Source: Thermomicrobiales bacterium (GTDB lineage Bacteria; Chloroflexota; Chloroflexia; Thermomicrobiales; UBA6265). From it: 64,000 nucleotides of DNA. The notes below the pieces were generated by a model that saw only the letters and a list, made by a program, of their open reading frames with translations, had not been told where the DNA came from and searched no databases. Where the stretch lies: assembly GCA_041390825.1 (NCBI GenBank), contig JAWKPF010000017.1, positions 1 through 64,000 of the forward strand. The letters run 5' to 3'. Below, piece by piece: positions 8,787 through 16,521 of the stretch (position 1 is its first letter; every line of letters begins with the position of its first letter). The position numbers and the translations under genes are program-made.

Positions 8787-9521
8787 TTAGCTCTCGGTAA
8801 TCGTGACCTTCTCGATGGTTACCGGTTCGACCGGGGTCGATTTCTCGCCGGACCGCCCCACTTTGGTTTCGACCTTGCCGAGCGTGTCGACCACATCCAT
8901 GCCGTCCGTGACCTTCCCAAAGAGCGTGTAGTTCTTGGGCAGCCGTCCGGTCAGGTTCTCCAGAACCACGAAGAACTGGCTTCCATTGGTGTTCGGGCCG
9001 GCATTGGCCATGGCCACCGTGCCCTTTTCGTAATCGAGGTTGACTGGCTCGTCGTTGAAGCGATATCCGGGGCCGCCCGAACCGGTGCCCGTCGGGTCTC
9101 CGCCCTGAATGACGAACCCGGCCACGATACGGTGAATCGGTGTGTTGTCATAGAAGCCGGCGCGCGCCAGGCAAACGAAATTGTTCACCGCGAGCGGCGC
9201 TTCGGCCGGAAGCAGTTCGATGGTGAAGCTTCCCTTGTTGGTTTCCACCAGGGCTGAATACTTCTTCGAACCGTCGATCTGCATCGCAGGCGGCTTGTCC
9301 CACTGCTGAATGTTCGCCAAAACTGGATCTCCTTCTGTGTCTACACGGTCTGCTGCCGTCCAGCATCCGCTTTCGATATCCTGATTTCCCTGTGACACCG
9401 TCGTCGGCGCTGGAACCTGGGTTTCGCTCTCGGACTTCTCGTCCTGCGATGCGCCGCACGCCGAAACGAAGCTCACCAGCAGCAACATGGCCAGCAAGCT
9501 GGCAATTCGTCTAGCCTGCAT
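8787..9521 (-). CDS. Cyclophilin-type peptidyl-prolyl cis-trans isomerase lipoprotein
   Basis: A 244-residue exported foldase that isomerises X-Pro bonds. Residues 1-21 are a signal peptide ending in the lipobox VSAC (lipid-modified Cys22), followed by a polar Ser/Thr/Gln linker. The cyclophilin domain spans about 88-240 with AVNNFVCLARAGFYDNTPIHRI, FVIQGGDPTGTG, the GGPGYRFNDE segment and NTNGSQFFV. These match the family active-site region. It overlaps the end of the HD-domain gene by 11 bp and closes the ruvB-queA run, before the shared terminator. Confidence 0.92.
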   Translation of the reverse strand: MQARRIASLLAMLLLVSFVSACGASQDEKSESETQVPAPTTVSQGNQDIESGCWTAADRVDTEGDPVLANIQQWDKPPAMQIDGSKKYSALVETNKGSFTIELLPAEAPLAVNNFVCLARAGFYDNTPIHRIVAGFVIQGGDPTGTGSGGPGYRFNDEPVNLDYEKGTVAMANAGPNTNGSQFFVVLENLTGRLPKNYTLFGKVTDGMDVVDTLGKVETKVGRSGEKSTPVEPVTIEKVTITES

Positions 9522-10101
9522 TGGCCGATACCGGCACGCCTGCCAGGCCGAGCGCGTCTGCGTTGTCGGTCATCGCCTGGATGACGAATGCGACGTGCTC
9601 GTCGAAATCGACACCCATGAGTTCCGCCCCGTGAAGCATAGCCTCCCGGTCGACCGCCCGGGCGAACGCTTTGTCCTTCATCTTCTTGCGCACTGCCTGC
9701 GGGGTGACCTCGGCAACCGACTTGCTGGGCCGCACAAATGCGACCGCGGTGATGAATCCGGTCAACTCGTCCACCGCGTAAAGGGTGATCTTGAGGTTCG
9801 TGTCCCGTGGCACATCCAGGTGATCCGCGTGACTCAGCACGGCTTCGATCGCCCAGTCCGGATACCCGCGCTCCTGCAAGATCGGGACGCCGTCCTGCGG
9901 ATGCTGATCGAGTGTTGGGTGAATCTCGTAGTCGAAATCGTGAATCAACCCAATCGCGCCCCAATCCTCCGGCGATTCGCCGTACTTCACGGCGTACGCG
10001 CGCATCGCTGTTTCGACCGACAGGCAATGACGACGCAGGCTCTCACTTTGGATGTACTCGGTGACAAGCGCCCACGCGTCATCTCGGGAAAGTTCGGACA
10101 C
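9511..10101 (-). CDS. HD domain hydrolase
   Basis: A 196-residue HD-superfamily phosphohydrolase of the small HDIG type. Metal-binding residues are seen in LRRHCLSVE, GLIHDFDYEIHPTLDQHP and LSHADHL, followed by a conserved YAVDELTGFI block and KKMKDKAFARAV. Proteins of this type are common next to tRNA and repair genes, but the substrate is not known. It sits between queA (41 bp upstream) and the cyclophilin gene (11-bp overlap) on the same strand. Confidence 0.85.
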   Translation of the reverse strand: MSELSRDDAWALVTEYIQSESLRRHCLSVETAMRAYAVKYGESPEDWGAIGLIHDFDYEIHPTLDQHPQDGVPILQERGYPDWAIEAVLSHADHLDVPRDTNLKITLYAVDELTGFITAVAFVRPSKSVAEVTPQAVRKKMKDKAFARAVDREAMLHGAELMGVDFDEHVAFVIQAMTDNADALGLAGVPVSANAG

Positions 10102-10142
10102 CTGGTTCCTCCAGAAATTCGTCTCGGGGCTCGCTCGGCCCG

Positions 10143-11168
10143 CTAAAGGATAAGCATCGCGTCGCCAAAGGAGAAGAAGCGATACCGCTCGCGGATGGCT
10201 TCCTGATAGGCATCCAGAATGCGCTCACGTCCGGCCAACGCGCTCACCATCATGATGAGCGTCGATCTCGGCAGATGGAAGTTGGTGAGCAGACCATCGA
10301 CCACGCGCCATTTGTAGCCGGGCGAAATGAAGATCCGTGTCGCGGTTTCGAACGGAAAAGGATCCGCTTCCGACCAAAGCTGGCCAGCCGTTTCGAGCGT
10401 TCGGGCTGCGGTCGTTCCCAATGCGATCACACGTCCTCCATCGCGCTTGGTGCGAGCGATCTGCTCGACGGTCACCTCATCTATTCGACACGTCTCCGCA
10501 TGCATGACATGGTCCGCGAGATCGTCTACGGCCACTGGGCGGAAGGTATCTAGCCCAATATCCAGGGTCACTTCTGCCCAGCCGATACCGGATGACCGCA
10601 GTCGCTCCATCAATTCCGGGGTGAGGTGGAGTCCAGCCGTGGGCGCCGCTGCAGAACCCGGCACTGATGAATAGATCGTCTGATAGCGATCTGAGTCGTT
10701 CAAGCGCTCATGAATGTACGGTGGCAACGGAACGGTCCCGACCCGGTCGAGCTCGGCCAGCAGAGCATCCGGCACGACAATGCGCACGATCCCGCCCTCG
10801 TCCTTCGCGACGATCTCGATCTCATGCGCCGTCCCCTCCACAACCAGCCGCGTGCCGGGCCTTAGCCTCCGTGCAGGCTTGGCAAGCGCCTCCCAGTTCC
10901 CGTCTGCCGCCGGATGCAGCAGCAACAGCTCGACTTTTCCGCCCGTGTCGACCTTCCGTGTGGCGAGCCGTCCGGCAAGCACCCGGCTGTTGTTCGCCAC
11001 GAGCAAGTCACCCGCTCGAAGCAACGACGGCAACTGATCGATGGTCGTATGCAGCAGTTTGCTTTCACTCCGGTCGAGCACGAGCAAGCGAGAGGCGTCG
11101 CGGCGCTCGAGCGGGGTCTGGGCAATCAGCTCGGTTGGGAGCTCGTAATCGAAGTCGGCCGTTCGCAT
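10143..11168 (-). CDS. queA: tRNA preQ1(34) S-adenosylmethionine ribosyltransferase-isomerase
   Basis: A 341-residue enzyme that moves the ribosyl group of SAM onto preQ1 at tRNA position 34, making epoxyqueuosine. Family blocks include the N-terminal FDYELPTELIAQTPLERRDASRLLVL, the VANNSRVLAGRL motif, SAAPTAGLHLTPELM and the C-terminal LPRSTLIMMVSALAG. Length is typical. It starts 6 bp after ruvB, the widely conserved ruvB-queA pairing. No tgt is seen nearby. Confidence 0.96.
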   Translation of the reverse strand: MRTADFDYELPTELIAQTPLERRDASRLLVLDRSESKLLHTTIDQLPSLLRAGDLLVANNSRVLAGRLATRKVDTGGKVELLLLHPAADGNWEALAKPARRLRPGTRLVVEGTAHEIEIVAKDEGGIVRIVVPDALLAELDRVGTVPLPPYIHERLNDSDRYQTIYSSVPGSAAAPTAGLHLTPELMERLRSSGIGWAEVTLDIGLDTFRPVAVDDLADHVMHAETCRIDEVTVEQIARTKRDGGRVIALGTTAARTLETAGQLWSEADPFPFETATRIFISPGYKWRVVDGLLTNFHLPRSTLIMMVSALAGRERILDAYQEAIRERYRFFSFGDAMLIL

Positions 11169-11174
11169 CCGGCG

Positions 11175-12266
11175 CTATTCGAGGTCCTCGAAGAGGAACT
11201 GCTGCTGCTGGACATCGAACGAGGCTGGTGGCTCGATTCTCAGATGGTCATACGCCCTGCGGGTCGCCACCCGACCGCGTGGGGTTCGCTGCAAGAATCC
11301 GAGCTGAATGAGATAAGGTTCGTACACATCCATGATCGTGTCTGATTCTTCGCTGGTCGCGGCCGAAATCGTGTCGATCCCAACCGGACCGCCGTCGAAC
11401 TTCTCCACGATGGTGCGCAGGATGCGCCGGTCGATCTCATCGAGACCGAGCTCATCCACATCGAGCATCTCGAGCGCGTCGGCTGCCAGGGCCGCGTCGA
11501 TGACCGGCGCGCCGCGCACTTCGGCCACATCTCGCACCCGCTTGAGGAGACGATTGGCGATTCGCGGTGTTCCGCGTGAACGCCTGGCGATCGCAAGCGC
11601 GCCATCTCCGGTGAGTTTCACGCCCAGGATGGACGCGGAACGATTGATGATCGTTGTCATCGACTCGATATCGTAGAAATCGAGTCGGAGCACCGAACCG
11701 AACCGATCGCGCAATGGGCCGGTCATGAGAGCGAGCCGCGTAGTGGCGCCGACGAGGGTGAAGCGGGGGAGATTGATCCGCATCGAACGGGCCGCCGGAC
11801 CCTTGCCGATTACGATATCCACCGCAAAGTCCTCGAGCGCCGGATAGAGCACTTCTTCGACCACGCGATTCAGCCGGTGTATCTCGTCGATGAACAGCAC
11901 ATCGCCTGATTTGAGATTGGTCAGGATGGAGACGAGATCGCCCGCCCGCTCGATTGCCGGACCGGACGTCACGCGCAGGCTGACCGCCATCTCGGTGGCG
12001 ATGATCGATGCCAGCGTCGTCTTGCCGAGACCTGGCGGTCCGTAGAGCAGCGTATGGTCGAGCGGCTCGCCACGGCGCTTTGCGGCCTCGATGAAGACCG
12101 TCAAACTCGTCTTGACGCGATCCTGACCGATGTACTCGGCCAGACTCTTTGGCCGCAACGATCCGTCGACGCGTTGGTCTTCATTCCGTTGGCGCGACGA
12201 CACGATGCGGTCGCGCTCGGGAACATCGGAGCTGGTGGCAGTGGGAACAGAGCGGCGCTCGGTCAT
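11175..12266 (-). CDS. ruvB: Holliday junction branch migration helicase RuvB
   Basis: A 363-residue AAA+ motor that, with RuvA, moves Holliday junctions. It has LRPKSLAEYIGQD, Walker A GPPGLGKTT, Walker B LFIDEIHRL, the LVGATTR sensor, and the C-terminal winged helix with YEPYLIQLGFLQRTPRGR. The ATG at 12266 is the family start; the open frame upstream to 12371 runs over a LexA box and the Trm112-like gene. A TATACT element ends only 6 bases before this ATG, so the transcript from it would be leaderless. ruvA and ruvC are not adjacent. Confidence 0.95.
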   Translation of the reverse strand: MTERRSVPTATSSDVPERDRIVSSRQRNEDQRVDGSLRPKSLAEYIGQDRVKTSLTVFIEAAKRRGEPLDHTLLYGPPGLGKTTLASIIATEMAVSLRVTSGPAIERAGDLVSILTNLKSGDVLFIDEIHRLNRVVEEVLYPALEDFAVDIVIGKGPAARSMRINLPRFTLVGATTRLALMTGPLRDRFGSVLRLDFYDIESMTTIINRSASILGVKLTGDGALAIARRSRGTPRIANRLLKRVRDVAEVRGAPVIDAALAADALEMLDVDELGLDEIDRRILRTIVEKFDGGPVGIDTISAATSEESDTIMDVYEPYLIQLGFLQRTPRGRVATRRAYDHLRIEPPASFDVQQQQFLFEDLE

Positions 12267-12272
12267 GCGACG

Positions 12273-12302
12273 AGTATACCGCGAAGATCGAACATCTGTT
12301 CG
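12273..12302 (-). promoter_or_regulatory. LexA box and -10 element of ruvB
   Basis: CGAACATCTGTTCG at 12289-12302 is a complete GAAC-N4-GTTC LexA-type operator. On the minus strand it lies where the -35 should be, with the -10 TATACT at 12278-12273. No good -35 hexamer is visible, so the box overlaps or replaces it. Transcription starting a few bases after the -10 would begin at the ruvB ATG. Confidence 0.75.
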
Positions 12303-12304
12303 CG

Positions 12305-12469
12305 CTAGTCGTTCACAACCATGTTGGGAATGCCATCGACGACTGGAAACACCCTCCCGCAACGGGTGCACACGAGTGCCGAATCCTTCAGTTCGAGCTC
12401 CCCGTGATCGACAGGGCAGACAAGCAAGGCGAGCAAGTCCGGATCGATGACGACCTGAGTGTCAGGCAT
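12305..12469 (-). CDS. Trm112-like zinc-binding protein
   Basis: A 54-residue protein of the Trm112/UPF0434 (YcaR) family. It reads MPDTQVVIDPDLLALLVCPV, then two CxxC-type half sites (CPVDHGEL and CTRCGRVFPV) and the ending DGIPNMVV, which is the family hallmark (LLEILACP ... C..C...YPV.DGIP.ML). Bacterial members are small stand-alone zinc-ribbon proteins, some acting as methyltransferase partners. It lies 18 bp after the TPR gene and ends at the ruvB LexA box. Confidence 0.88.
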   Translation of the reverse strand: MPDTQVVIDPDLLALLVCPVDHGELELKDSALVCTRCGRVFPVVDGIPNMVVND

Positions 12470-12487
12470 GGTGCGTTCCTTTCCTGT

Positions 12488-13090
12488 TTATGAAGCCGGA
12501 GACGGACTCGCCTCAGGCGTGGCTACTCCGAGCTCGACGAGCCGTTCTTCCGCACGCTGGGCAATAAATGCTTCCGGCGCCAGCTCGATCGTGCGTTCGT
12601 ATTCATCGATCGCATCGACCAATCGCTGCGGGTTCAGACCGTAGTACAGCTCCGCAAGATAGTAATGCGCTTCCGGGTTCTCGGGCGCGAGCTCGATGGC
12701 CTTCTGGAACTGCAGTTCGGCATCGCCATGCATGTCTCCGGCGGCAAGTGACCGCGCGAAATCGATTCGCAATACTGCGTCGTCCGGAGCCAGCGCAATT
12801 GCCTTTTCGTACCAGGGAATGGCGCTGGCAAGCTCGCCCGTGTTCGCGAGGTAATTTGCATAGGCGGCCAATGCCGAGGGATCGTCCGGGTTCGCCTCGG
12901 CGGTCGAGCGGAACGACTCCGCAACCGAGGCGGAAATCTCGGTGCTATTGCCGCCGCCGTCACTGGCGCTGTCGATTGCATCGAAGACCAGCGGACCGAC
13001 AATGCCCAGACCGAGCGAAAGCACCATGATGCCGGCCATGATGATGAACAGAATCTTGTATTTCTCGGCCAGCTTCGGCATCTCGTCCAT
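12488..13090 (-). CDS. Membrane-anchored TPR protein
   Basis: A protein of about 200 residues with one N-terminal membrane segment (about residues 11-35, ILFIIMAGIMVLSLGLGIVG) and a linker rich in Asp, Gly and Ser. Three to four tetratricopeptide units follow (NPDDPSALAAYANYL, AIPWYEKAIALAPDDAVL, AELQFQKAIELAPENPEAH, AIDEYERTIELAPEAF). Topology suggests TPRs outside the membrane for protein assembly, but no partner is known. The ATG at 13090 has GAGGAG upstream; the frame open to 13207 is not domain-like. Divergent from the tRNA cluster. Confidence 0.8.
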   Translation of the reverse strand: MDEMPKLAEKYKILFIIMAGIMVLSLGLGIVGPLVFDAIDSASDGGGNSTEISASVAESFRSTAEANPDDPSALAAYANYLANTGELASAIPWYEKAIALAPDDAVLRIDFARSLAAGDMHGDAELQFQKAIELAPENPEAHYYLAELYYGLNPQRLVDAIDEYERTIELAPEAFIAQRAEERLVELGVATPEASPSPAS

Positions 13091-13194
13091 TCCCGGGGAG
13101 CATCTCCTCGCAGCGGAAACTACCACATGCGAGCGAGCGACAGATGCGCCATTGAGTTCCCTGCGGATGGTCCGGAGGTCCGCCGCAGGTGCGT

Positions 13195-13223
13195 TTGAAC
13201 CTGGCATGCGCTCATGGTAAATT
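13195..13223 (+). promoter_or_regulatory. Promoter of the tRNA-rnpB cluster
   Basis: TTGAAC at 13195-13200, a 17-base spacer and TAAATT at 13218-13223 lie 29 bases before tRNA-Thr, a normal distance for a stable-RNA promoter. Confidence 0.6.
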
Positions 13224-13252
13224 TGGTTGGCTCAAGCGGCGTTTGCGCGCTT

Positions 13253-13325
13253 GCCGGCCTAGCTCAGTTGGTAGAGCAGCTGTTTCGTAAACAGCAGGTC
13301 CGGGGTTCGAGTCCCCGGGTCGGCT
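13253..13325 (+). tRNA. tRNA-Thr (CGT anticodon)
   Basis: Cloverleaf with acceptor GCCGGCC/GGTCGGC, anticodon stem GCTGT/ACAGC and loop TTCGTAA (anticodon CGT, reads ACG), T-arm CCGGGGTTCGAGTCCCCGG. CCA is not encoded. Confidence 0.96.
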
Positions 13326-13354
13326 CCGAGCAACCGGACGAGACCCGGTTCCGC

Positions 13355-13438
13355 GCCGAAGTGGCGAAATGGCAGACGCGCTACGTTCAGGGCGTAGTGG
13401 GGCAACCCATGGGAGTTCGAGTCTCCCCTTCGGCACCA
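13355..13438 (+). tRNA. tRNA-Leu (CAG anticodon)
   Basis: Class II tRNA with a long variable arm. Acceptor GCCGAAG/CTTCGGC, anticodon stem CTACG/CGTAG and loop TTCAGGG (anticodon CAG, reads CTG). The discriminator A is followed by an encoded CCA. Confidence 0.96.
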
Positions 13439-13465
13439 GGGTCTCATCCGAACACATTAACAACT

Positions 13466-13820
13466 GATCGAAGTGACAGGGAAGGACGGTCGCTGGGCTC
13501 TTTTGGAGCCTAGAGGAAAGTCCGAGCTGCATAGAGCGAGGGTGCCTGGCGAAAGTCAGGGAGACGCTTTCGGGCGTCGACAGTCCATATCGGCGCGTCG
13601 CACAGACGCGAGAGCAACAGAAACCATTCCGCGACGGTCTCGACCGGCGCGGCTGAAAAGGGCAATCCTCCCCGCAGCAATCTCCGATCCGGCCGCAAGC
13701 AGGTTGCTCGCCGAGGCCGAAAGTCGAGAGCAGCCACCGTATCCATCGGTGGCCGGTCACAAGACCGAGAGAGATGATCGTCACGAACAGAACTCGGCTT
13801 ACTCTCCCTTCACTTCGATC
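13466..13820 (+). ncRNA. rnpB: RNase P RNA
   Basis: The catalytic RNA that trims tRNA 5' ends. The 5' universal core GAGGAAAGTCCGAGCT is at 13512-13527 and the 3' core ACAGAACTCGGCTTAC is at 13787-13802; these pair as P4 in bacterial RNase P RNA. The ends are set by a perfect 11-bp P1 helix, GATCGAAGTGA at 13466 with TCACTTCGATC at 13810. The roughly 355-nt length is right for a bacterial type A-like molecule. It is flanked by tRNA-Leu and tRNA-His, its own substrates, in one transcription direction. Confidence 0.95.
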
Positions 13821-13824
13821 GTAC

Positions 13825-13899
13825 GGTGCCCTTAGCTCAGTTGGTCAGAGCGCTTGTCTGTGGAACAAGAGGTCACGGGTTCAAGCCCCGTAGGGCACC
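13825..13899 (+). tRNA. tRNA-His (GTG anticodon)
   Basis: Acceptor GTGCCCT/AGGGCAC with the extra encoded G at -1 (13825) facing discriminator C, the identity mark of tRNA-His. Anticodon stem CTTGT/ACAAG and loop CTGTGGA give GTG. Confidence 0.96.
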
Positions 13900-13929
13900 C
13901 CTCCGAATAAACGGTCCAAATCACCGTCT

Positions 13930-14002
13930 GCGCGAGTAGCTCAGTGGATAGAGCACTGGTCTTCGGAACCAGGTGTCGCGGGTTCGAATCCTGCCTCGCG
14001 CA
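13930..14002 (+). tRNA. tRNA-Arg (TCG anticodon)
   Basis: Acceptor GCGCGAG/CTCGCGC, anticodon stem CTGGT/ACCAG and loop CTTCGGA (anticodon TCG, reads CGA). Reading CGA with a TCG anticodon instead of inosine-modified ACG is less common among bacteria. CCA is not encoded. Confidence 0.95.
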
Positions 14003-14030
14003 CTAGCGCCTTGTCTGAACGGTGAAGCGC

Positions 14031-14408
14031 ATGTATCACACCAGCAGTCCAGCCCCGATCCATCATGTCATGACGGCCATCCCCGCGGGAGGCGAGGATA
14101 CGGCGCGCCGGTTCTACGTCGATTTGCTCGGCCTGACAGAAGAACCGAAGCCACCAACGCTGGGTTCTCGGGGAGGGATCTGGCTTGCGACCGGATCATT
14201 GTCGCTTCATCTGGGCGTCGATCCCGCCTTTGTTCCTGCGACCAAAGCCCATATCGCGCTGGTCTACGACAACCTGGGCGACGTGAGAAACACGTTGTCG
14301 GCCGCCGGGTTCGAACCTGGCGAACTCGAGCATGAGTTGCCCGGTTTCGTCCGCTGCTATGTGTCCGATCCGTTTGGCAACCGTATCGAGTTGATGCAGC
14401 CCCAATAG
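14031..14408 (+). CDS. VOC/glyoxalase-fold family protein
   Basis: A 125-residue single-domain protein of the vicinal oxygen chelate fold. The order HHVMTAIPAGGEDTARRFYVDLLGL, then GGIWLATGSLSLHLG, then the C-terminal FVRCYVSDPFGNRIELMQP is that of glyoxalase/bleomycin-resistance-like proteins, with possible metal ligands at the first His pair, the HLG His and the final Glu. The substrate is unknown. The ATG at 14031 is preferred over the GTG at 14022 because GGTGA sits just before it. It stands between the tRNA cluster and cinA. Confidence 0.85.
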   Translation: MYHTSSPAPIHHVMTAIPAGGEDTARRFYVDLLGLTEEPKPPTLGSRGGIWLATGSLSLHLGVDPAFVPATKAHIALVYDNLGDVRNTLSAAGFEPGELEHELPGFVRCYVSDPFGNRIELMQPQ

Positions 14409-14457
14409 CCCGCTGGTCTGCGAGAATTTCGCCGACACGCACGGGAAGGGGCGCATC

Positions 14458-15624
14458 GTGAATGCATACATTCTCTCCATCGGGGCCGAACTGCTGCACG
14501 GCCACATCACAGATACCAACGCGACATTTCTCTCGCAAGAACTCGATGCACGCGGTATCGAGCTTCTGCATGTCATTCAGGTGGGCGACGATCGAAAGCG
14601 CATTCGCGAATCGATCGAACGCGCGCTCTCCGAAGCCGATATCGTCATCTGTACCGGAGGCATTGGACCAACCGAGGATGACCTGACGCGCGAAGGCATC
14701 GCAGATGCCCTGGGCGAGACGCCCGAGGTCGATGCCGAGCTTCGTGCCGACGTGGAAGCGTTCTTTGCGAAACGTGGGTTGACCATGCCCGAACGCAACG
14801 CGAAACAGGCCTGGCTCATTCCCTCGGCCGAGGCGCTGCCGAATCCGGTCGGAACCGCCCCAGGTTGGTTCGTCGAGACCGACGGCAAAGTCATTGTGTC
14901 GATGCCTGGGGTTCCGCGCGAAATGAAGCGCATGTGGACCGAGCAGGCAGCTCCTCGTATCGGAGCGAGACTCTCAGGCCGCAGCTATAGCTCGATCACC
15001 CTGAAGACCATCGGCCTCGGCGAATCGGCCCTGGAGGAGGCAATCGTCGATCTCGTCGCCAGGACCAATCCCATCGTGGCCACCTATGCCAAGGACGACG
15101 GGGTGCATGTCCGCGTGGTCGGCATTGCGGACGACGAAGAGACAGCGCGAGCCATTCGCGACGATGCTGCTGCCGAAATTTCCTCCCGGTTGAAGCGCTG
15201 GCTCTACGGAACGGACGATCGCACGCTCGCGGGTTCGATCGCAGACCAGCTGCGCAAGCGGGGGCTTGCCATGCGAGTCATCGACCACGGCGGCGGGGGC
15301 CAGTTTGCCGCTCATATGCTCGGTGACCAGGACGGCGCGTCCGTGACGATCGAGTCGCAGGCTTGCCCACCTGGTGATGTCGCTGCTCTGGAACTGGCGC
15401 AACGAGCCCATGCCGGAGATCCGCACGTGCTGGGCGTCGGCATTTCGCTCGCAGCCTCGCCTGCAGGCACGGTCTACGACGGAGTGATCAGCATCGCGGT
15501 TGCTGGCGCGCTCACCAGCAGCGAGGACTTCCCGATGCGGTCCTCGATGCCAGAGCTGCAACGCCGTTCCATGCTCTTCACGGCCGACGTGCTTCACCGA
15601 TTGCTGGACGAATCGCGCGACTGA
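14458..15624 (+). CDS. cinA: CinA family protein with degenerate C-terminal domain
   Basis: A 388-residue CinA-like protein. Residues 1-170 are the intact MoaB/MogA-like N-terminal domain (ILSIGAELLHGHITDTNA, ICTGGIGPTEDDLTREGIA, VSMPGVPREMKRMW), which in relatives has pyrophosphatase activity on ADP-ribose or CoA-like substrates. The second half should be the PncC NMN deamidase, but its AESCTGG nucleophile block is replaced by VIDHGGGGQFAAH and the VTGIAGP block by GVGISLAASP, so deamidase activity is unlikely. The GTG start has GGAAGGGG upstream. Its 3' end overlaps the convergent ybeY by 31 bp. Confidence 0.88.
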   Translation: MNAYILSIGAELLHGHITDTNATFLSQELDARGIELLHVIQVGDDRKRIRESIERALSEADIVICTGGIGPTEDDLTREGIADALGETPEVDAELRADVEAFFAKRGLTMPERNAKQAWLIPSAEALPNPVGTAPGWFVETDGKVIVSMPGVPREMKRMWTEQAAPRIGARLSGRSYSSITLKTIGLGESALEEAIVDLVARTNPIVATYAKDDGVHVRVVGIADDEETARAIRDDAAAEISSRLKRWLYGTDDRTLAGSIADQLRKRGLAMRVIDHGGGGQFAAHMLGDQDGASVTIESQACPPGDVAALELAQRAHAGDPHVLGVGISLAASPAGTVYDGVISIAVAGALTSSEDFPMRSSMPELQRRSMLFTADVLHRLLDESRD

Positions 15625-16049
15625 AACGCGGCCAGAATCGCTCGTTGCCGGTCGAGCATCCGCGCGCGGTCGTCCACCGTGGCATCGTCCCAGTCCGCCA
15701 GATGCAGCGCCCCATGTGTGACGAGAAAGCGAAGCTCGGATGGCAGATCCCAGGCATCATCGTGCCGTTGCCGATCCGCTTGCGCGACCGAGATCACGAC
15801 ATCTCCACCGGGTACATCGTCCGAGGGGAAGGTCATGATATCGGTCGGTTCCGGGATTCCCATGAAGTCGTCGTGCAGTCGGGTCAGGTGCTCATCGGAT
15901 GTCAACACGATGGACACTTCCCACGCCCCCGTTGCGCCTTCCGATTCGAGAGCGAAACAGCAGAGCTCCGCCAACTCGTCGAGCAGAGAATCGTCGAGTT
16001 CCTCAGTCAGATCGACCGGTTCGCTTGTGCATGTGAATGGAGCGTCCAA
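15594..16049 (-). CDS. ybeY: Endoribonuclease YbeY-like (third zinc His replaced)
   Basis: A 151-residue YbeY-family protein, normally a zinc endoribonuclease in 16S rRNA 3'-end maturation. It has the SIVLTSDEHLTRLHDDFMG and PTDIMTFPSDD blocks of the family. The signature HGxLHLxGxDH reads HGALHLADWDD, so two His ligands are present but the third is Asp, and the Gly is lost as well. It begins 3 bp after yqeY and ends inside the convergent cinA 3' end. Activity may be changed or lost. Confidence 0.85.
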   Translation of the reverse strand: MDAPFTCTSEPVDLTEELDDSLLDELAELCCFALESEGATGAWEVSIVLTSDEHLTRLHDDFMGIPEPTDIMTFPSDDVPGGDVVISVAQADRQRHDDAWDLPSELRFLVTHGALHLADWDDATVDDRARMLDRQRAILAAFQSRDSSSNR

Positions 16050-16052
16050 GCG

Positions 16053-16511
16053 CTATCCGGTGGTAAGCGCGGCACGGGCGGCGTCGCTCAATCGCTTGCC
16101 GTCTGCCCGGCCATCCGCTCGCTGGATCAGGATCGGCATCAGTTTTCCAAGATCCTTGGGCGAGGAGGCGCCGGTCTTCGCAATGACCTCAGCAACCAGG
16201 GCAGCTACCTCCTCGTCGGAAAGCGCTTCGGGCAAGTACGTCTTCAGCACCGCCAGTTGCGCTTCTTCCTTGTCCACCAGATCCATCCGGCCGCCGGCGC
16301 GGAACTGATCGATCGACTCTTGCCGCCGTTTGGCATCGCGTTGCAGCACAGCGATTTCCTCTTGAGCGGTAAGCGGACTGCCCTTGTCGATGCGAGCATT
16401 CTTGAGAGAGGACATCGTGAAACGGATTGTGTCGCGCGCGGTGGTATCCCCGGCGCGCATCGCCGTTTTCAGGTCCTCTTGAAGTCGCGCATCCAGTGTT
16501 TGGTCGGTCAC
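16053..16511 (-). CDS. yqeY: GatB/YqeY domain protein
   Basis: A 152-residue YqeY-family helical protein sharing the C-terminal tRNA-binding fold of GatB; its cellular role is unsettled. Family blocks are LKTAMRAGDTTARDTIRFTMSSLKNA, RQESIDQFRAGGRMDLVDKE and the ending SPKDLGKLMPIL. The GTG at 16511 is chosen from its GAGG ribosome site and family fit; the frame to 16592 overlaps the HIT gene. It forms a tight HIT-yqeY-ybeY operon (10 and 3 bp gaps). Confidence 0.9.
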   Translation of the reverse strand: MTDQTLDARLQEDLKTAMRAGDTTARDTIRFTMSSLKNARIDKGSPLTAQEEIAVLQRDAKRRQESIDQFRAGGRMDLVDKEEAQLAVLKTYLPEALSDEEVAALVAEVIAKTGASSPKDLGKLMPILIQRADGRADGKRLSDAARAALTTG

Positions 16512-16521
16512 AGTGTCCTCG

